64,000 bases of DNA from Primorskyibacter flagellatus (lineage in GTDB: Bacteria > Pseudomonadota > Alphaproteobacteria > Rhodobacterales > Rhodobacteraceae). A program made the position numbers and the translations under genes. Shown piece by piece: positions 60,474-64,000 of the stretch. The stretch spans positions 806,001-870,000 of the forward strand of contig NZ_BMFJ01000001.1 in assembly GCF_014638275.1 (NCBI RefSeq), read 5' to 3'. The notes beneath the pieces were generated by a model. It was given only the letters and a program-made list of their open reading frames with translations. It ran no database searches and was not told the origin of the DNA. Each line of letters begins with the position of its first letter. Within the stretch, counting starts at the first letter, position 1.

Positions 60474-61694
60474 TCAGCTGTAGTCCCTGAGGTCCGCCGC
60501 GACCGCCTTGAGCATGTCGGTCATCAGGGAATTGTCGGCGGAATGCACCCTGTTCCAGGTCGGGATGAAGGGGGTTTCCGACGGGTTTTCGAGGAAGATG
60601 CGCCCCGCTTCCATGATGTTCTCCGCAAAGAGTTCGGCCGTCTTCTCCTCCCGGTGGCGGTCGACGGCGAGGCCGTTCATCATGGCGTCGTTGTAATAGG
60701 CCTCCAGCAGGTCGAGGGCAGAGCGGTAGTAGGTGGCCTTCAGTGTGCGGAAAACCTCTTCGTTGAAGACGGTGCCGTCGGCGGCCAGCTTGCGGAAGAT
60801 GGCCTTGCAGATGTCGATGGACATGCGCGACAGCCCGGTCGACTTGTCGTCCGCAGACAGGTCCTGGTGCTTGTGGTCGTAGTGGTCGGCGACCTCGACC
60901 TGACAGACCGCCTTGGGGGCGAGGTTGCGCCAGGCTTCGGAAAGGACGCCGATCTCGAGTCCCCAGTCGGAGGGAATGCGGAGGTCGGCCAGAATGGACG
61001 TTCTCATCGCGAATTCGCCGGAAAGCGAGTAGCGGAAGGCGCGCAGGAAATCGATGTAGTCGCGGTCCCCGATCACCCGTTTCAGCGCGATCAGCAGGGG
61101 GGAGACAAGCATGCGCGCCACCCGCCCGTTGATCTTTCCGCCGCCGACGCGGGCGTAGTAGCCCTTGGCCACCTGATAGGGGAAATTCGGATTGACGACC
61201 GGGTAGACCAGCCGCGCCAGCAGGTCCTTTTCATAGGTCAGGATATCGCAGTCATGGATTGCCACCACATCGCTGTCGGCGCAGGCGAGCAGGAAACCGA
61301 TGCAGCCCCAGACGTTCTTGCCCTTGCCGGGTTCGGCGGGGGCGAGGCCGAGGGCCTGAAGCCGCGCCTCGATCTCTTTCATCCGGGGGCTGTCGTTCCA
61401 GATCACCACGTGGTTCTGCGGCAGGACCGAGAAGAATTCGCGGGCGTGGCGGTACTGCTGTTCGTCCGCGCGGTCCAGCCCGATGACGATGCGATGCAGA
61501 TAAGGGACCTGCGCCAGTTCGTTCAGGATGTTTGGCAGCGCCTCGCCCTCAAGCTCGGAATAGAGCGAGGGGAGGATCAGGGAGATCTTGCGCGAAGTGG
61601 AATAGCTGACCAGTTCGTGGGTCAGATCCTCGGTCGATCTTGTGCGCAGGTTGTGAAGGGTGGCGATGTTGCCGTTCTGATGAAAGTCTGCCAC
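60474..61694 (-). CDS. Glucosyl-3-phosphoglycerate synthase-like glycosyltransferase
   Basis: A 406-residue GT-A-fold enzyme of the GpgS (GT81) or related type that would join a nucleotide sugar to 3-phosphoglycerate. Landmarks are SLILPSLYSELEGEALPNILNELAQVPYLHRIVIGLDRADEQQY, the metal-binding DCD in AIHDCDILTYEKDLLARLV, GGKINGRVARMLVSPL, and SDWGLEIGVLSEAWRN. GTG at 61694 was chosen with GGGG 7 bases before. It starts 17 bases after the phosphatase-like gene, so they form an operon. Mannosyl-3-phosphoglycerate synthesis is the alternative. Confidence 0.75.
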   Translation of the reverse strand: MADFHQNGNIATLHNLRTRSTEDLTHELVSYSTSRKISLILPSLYSELEGEALPNILNELAQVPYLHRIVIGLDRADEQQYRHAREFFSVLPQNHVVIWNDSPRMKEIEARLQALGLAPAEPGKGKNVWGCIGFLLACADSDVVAIHDCDILTYEKDLLARLVYPVVNPNFPYQVAKGYYARVGGGKINGRVARMLVSPLLIALKRVIGDRDYIDFLRAFRYSLSGEFAMRTSILADLRIPSDWGLEIGVLSEAWRNLAPKAVCQVEVADHYDHKHQDLSADDKSTGLSRMSIDICKAIFRKLAADGTVFNEEVFRTLKATYYRSALDLLEAYYNDAMMNGLAVDRHREEKTAELFAENIMEAGRIFLENPSETPFIPTWNRVHSADNSLMTDMLKAVAADLRDYS

Positions 61695-61711
61695 CCGATG
61701 TCCCCGTGTTG

Positions 61712-62488
61712 CTATCCCAGTTCCGAAACTAGCCGGAGAATACAATCGTTCCAACCGGCGGGACCGGATTTTTCGCTGCGTCGTATCCGGCCCTCGCGTT
61801 CGCCGGTCAGGACGGGCAGCGGATTGCCGGAGGGATTGGCGATGATGAAGCCGCGTTCGGCCTTTTCCAGCATCTCCACATCGTTCGGCGCATCGCCAAG
61901 CGCGACGGTCAGGGGCGAGCCGTAGCTTTCGGCGATCTCTTCCATTCGGTCCGCCTTGGTGCCGCCGAAGGACAGGGTGAGGAACCGTCCGCCGCGCCGG
62001 GCCCGTACGCCTGCAGTCGCCAGCGCGTTCACAAAGTCGCGGGCCTGTTCGCGGGTCCCGGTGAAAAGGCCGGGTTCGGAGAAAGCGCGCCGGCGGGCGT
62101 TGGTGGCGGCGGTGCTGGGCAGGCCGGTGTTCTCGGCCACCTCGGAATCGGTCATGTCGCCGAAGCCGCGGAACAGGGCACGCAGATCGCCCGGAATGGT
62201 ATCGAGCGCGGCGCGAAGATCCCGGTAGGCATCGCCGGTCTCATCGGGCGTGGCGCGGGGCGGCAGCAGACCGGCACCGTTTTCGACGATGGCGGGACAG
62301 GCGGCGAGGCGCATCTCCTCCCGCAGGGGGGCGATCTCTGCGGCGGTCTTGGAGGAGGCGATGACCACCGGCACCCCCATGGCGCGGAGGCGGGACAGGG
62401 CGGGCAGGGCGGCGGTCCAGCTGTAGTCGTGATGATCCAGCAGGGTGCCGTCGAGATCGGTGAAGACGAGGAGGGGCGGGACGGACAT
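61712..62488 (-). CDS. HAD phosphatase, mannosyl/glucosyl-3-phosphoglycerate phosphatase-like
   Basis: A 258-residue Cof-type HAD hydrolase. Motif I FTDLDGTLLDH with catalytic Asp D11/D13 region, motif II VVIASSKT, and motif IV VALGDAPNDVEML. Close in layout to MpgP/YedP (COG3769), which removes phosphate from mannosyl-3-phosphoglycerate and, in related cases, glucosyl-3-phosphoglycerate. With the downstream glycosyltransferase it would make glucosylglycerate (or mannosylglycerate), a compatible solute. The substrate is inferred from the pairing. ATG at 62488. Confidence 0.82.
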   Translation of the reverse strand: MSVPPLLVFTDLDGTLLDHHDYSWTAALPALSRLRAMGVPVVIASSKTAAEIAPLREEMRLAACPAIVENGAGLLPPRATPDETGDAYRDLRAALDTIPGDLRALFRGFGDMTDSEVAENTGLPSTAATNARRRAFSEPGLFTGTREQARDFVNALATAGVRARRGGRFLTLSFGGTKADRMEEIAESYGSPLTVALGDAPNDVEMLEKAERGFIIANPSGNPLPVLTGEREGRIRRSEKSGPAGWNDCILRLVSELG

Positions 62489-62535
62489 ATGGCTCTTGCG
62501 GGGCGCGGGGGGCTTTTGCTATGGGCTGCCGGGTC

Positions 62536-62611
<76 letters not shown>

Positions 62612-62810
62612 TCCCTTTACAAACAATTTCGCACCGAGAGGCGCTATGTGGTCCGATACCTGGCGACAGTCGCCACGGATCGGGCAGGATTGGTGACGCA
62701 GTTTAGCAACAAGTGACCCTGCGGCAGGATCCGGCCCAAAAATCGGTTGCTTAAATTATGGCGAGAATGCGACCTTGGCTGCGACCGCGGAATTTACAGG
62801 GTGATATTTA

Positions 62811-64000
62811 ATGTCTGGCCACATTCAGTCCGGTGCCGTGCGCAGATCTTCCAAACGCGCGCAGTTCCTGTCCACCACGATCCTCGTCACGTTGCTGTCC
62901 GGTCCGGCGCTGGCGGATTCACTGACCTGGAACCCGGCGGGCGATCCTCCGGGGGCGTCGACCGGGGGCAACGGTGACTGGGATACCGCGACGGGGAACT
63001 GGGACAACGGGGTGGCCAACGGGCTGAACTTCGTCAATGGCGCGGATGACGTCACCTTCACCGGCACGGGCGATGTCATCTCGATCAACAACGGCGGCAC
63101 GACGGTCAACCCGTTGTCGCTGAGCTTCGGGGCGGACGGGGTCACGATCAACGGGCCGGATGCGCTGAACGTGGCCGGGTCGATCACCTTCACCAACGGC
63201 GCCTTCGGGGCGACCATCAATGCGGAGATGGAGGGGGCTCTGACCTTCAACTCCGCCGGGACGCTCACGCTGACCGCCAACAACAGCGCGAACTTCAACG
63301 GATCTCACCAGGTCGGCTCCGCCGGGACGCTGGTGATCGACAACGACAACGCGCTTGGTGACGGCACCGGCAACCTTGCCATCAGCGGGGCGGCCACGGT
63401 GGACGTGACCGGTAACAACCTTGCCATCAACGACATTTCCGTGAGCGGGAACAGCAACCTCTCCGGCGGCACGGTCACGGTCGGCGGGCAGGCCCTGCTT
63501 CTCGACGGAACGGTGTCCTCGACCCTGCAGGGCGCAGGCAACGTTGTGACCAATACCGGGACCACGACGCTGAACGGCGGGCAGATCAGCGTCACCGGCA
63601 CGACCACGGTCAGCGGCGGGACCCTGAACGTCGACGCCACCTCGGTGATCGGCGCGACAACGACCGTCGCCGTGAACGGCGGCACGCTTGCCAACGCCGG
63701 GACGATCGGCGCCGACACGACGGTCAACACGGGCGGTACCTTCGATTCCTCCGGCACCACGGGGAACGTGACGGTCGCGGGCGGCACGCTGAACCAGACC
63801 GCGGGCACCATCGCCACGCTGGACAGCAACAACGCGGGATCGGTGTCCAACCTGACGGGCGGGGCCGTCACCGGCACGACGACGATCAGCAACGGCACGG
63901 TCAATGTCGGCGACGGCGCGAACGACGGAACGCTGACCGGGACCACGACGCTGAGCGGCGGGACGCTGAACGTCAACAGCGGCACGGTCGGCACGGTGAA
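62811..64000 (+). CDS. Autotransporter-like surface adhesin, 3' truncated by window edge
   Basis: The frame from ATG 62811 stays open to the right edge (396 complete codons). AGGGTGA lies 8 bases upstream. A signal peptide ends LLSGPALA at residue 35. After it comes the autotransporter-like start LTWNPAGDPPG...GNGDWDTATGNWDNG, then long beta-helix repeats rich in Gly, Thr, Asn and Val: GTLVIDNDNALGDGTG (the autotransporter-associated repeat pattern), GGTVTVGGQ, TTTLNGGQISVTGTTTVSGGTLNVD and many more. The membrane barrel or other anchor lies beyond the window, so the export route (type V or other) is not confirmed. Antisense open frames over this stretch are shadows. Confidence 0.82.
   Translation, partial: MSGHIQSGAVRRSSKRAQFLSTTILVTLLSGPALADSLTWNPAGDPPGASTGGNGDWDTATGNWDNGVANGLNFVNGADDVTFTGTGDVISINNGGTTVNPLSLSFGADGVTINGPDALNVAGSITFTNGAFGATINAEMEGALTFNSAGTLTLTANNSANFNGSHQVGSAGTLVIDNDNALGDGTGNLAISGAATVDVTGNNLAINDISVSGNSNLSGGTVTVGGQALLLDGTVSSTLQGAGNVVTNTGTTTLNGGQISVTGTTTVSGGTLNVDATSVIGATTTVAVNGGTLANAGTIGADTTVNTGGTFDSSGTTGNVTVAGGTLNQTAGTIATLDSNNAGSVSNLTGGAVTGTTTISNGTVNVGDGANDGTLTGTTTLSGGTLNVNSGTVGTV

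Noticed and set aside
62825..63994. Two minus-strand frames with Val/Pro-rich products
   Set aside because: Their VPPLTVVVPV-like products are the mirror of Gly/Thr/Asn repeats in the plus-strand autotransporter-like gene, which has a ribosome binding site and signal peptide.

Overview
This window is a high-GC stretch that looks chromosomal and most likely comes from a Rhodobacterales (Rhodobacteraceae/Roseobacter-group) alphaproteobacterium. The pointers are VPLPA-type C-terminal sorting tails, a fused trpE(G), an HvrA-like H-NS protein, two intergenic palindrome families typical of alphaproteobacteria, and the aerobic-type cobA/cobB genes. I see no insertion sequence, prophage or CRISPR array.

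Layout. 1-4144: the end of a VPLPA-CTERM protein, cysS preceded by a possible Cys-rich leader peptide, a repeat-filled gap, and cimA. 4539-10139: a squalene/phytoene-synthase-like protein, an MFS transporter, cobB and cobA, and truA. 10327-13475: an overlapping ycjX - GNAT - ycjF - small protein operon. 13476-17125: a repeat-rich gap, a candidate Ile-containing leader peptide and ileS. 17174-19176: a coupled pair of exported proteins on the minus strand. 19470-23023: a type VI secretion cargo module (DUF4123 adaptor, toxin, likely immunity protein). 23030-27129: a ketopantoate reductase-like enzyme, trpE(G) with a candidate leader, and an H-NS family protein.

27318-40197 is a reductive pyrimidine catabolism island: preT and preA (with a methyltransferase and a VOC protein between them), an MFS transporter, a RutR-like TetR regulator, a beta-ureidopropionase-type amidohydrolase, dihydropyrimidinase and a four-gene ABC transporter. 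Sites resembling the RutR box lie in front of preT and in the regulator/amidohydrolase divergent region. 40387-47577 is a peptide-type ABC transporter locus with an FCD-GntR regulator and a DUF1028 protein. Its DppC and DppD equivalents are fused in one reading frame.

47771-53379 holds a small membrane protein, lon, an MFS transporter, an HU-like protein and tRNA-Val(CAC). 53990-62611 holds a taurine/THI5-type ABC transporter, a GH13 sucrose phosphorylase-like enzyme, a TetR regulator, a VPLPA-type protein, and a GpgS-like glycosyltransferase with an MpgP-like phosphatase. The last two plus the GH13 enzyme could make and break down glucosylglycerate. tRNA-Val(TAC) follows. An autotransporter-like surface protein begins at 62811 and runs off the right edge.

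The most interesting signals are the short leader peptides with regulatory codons matching the downstream gene (Cys codons before cysS, Ile codons before ileS, weaker Trp codons before trpEG), the three-copy 133-134-nt intergenic element with inverted ends, and the T6SS cargo module with an unassigned C-terminal toxin domain.
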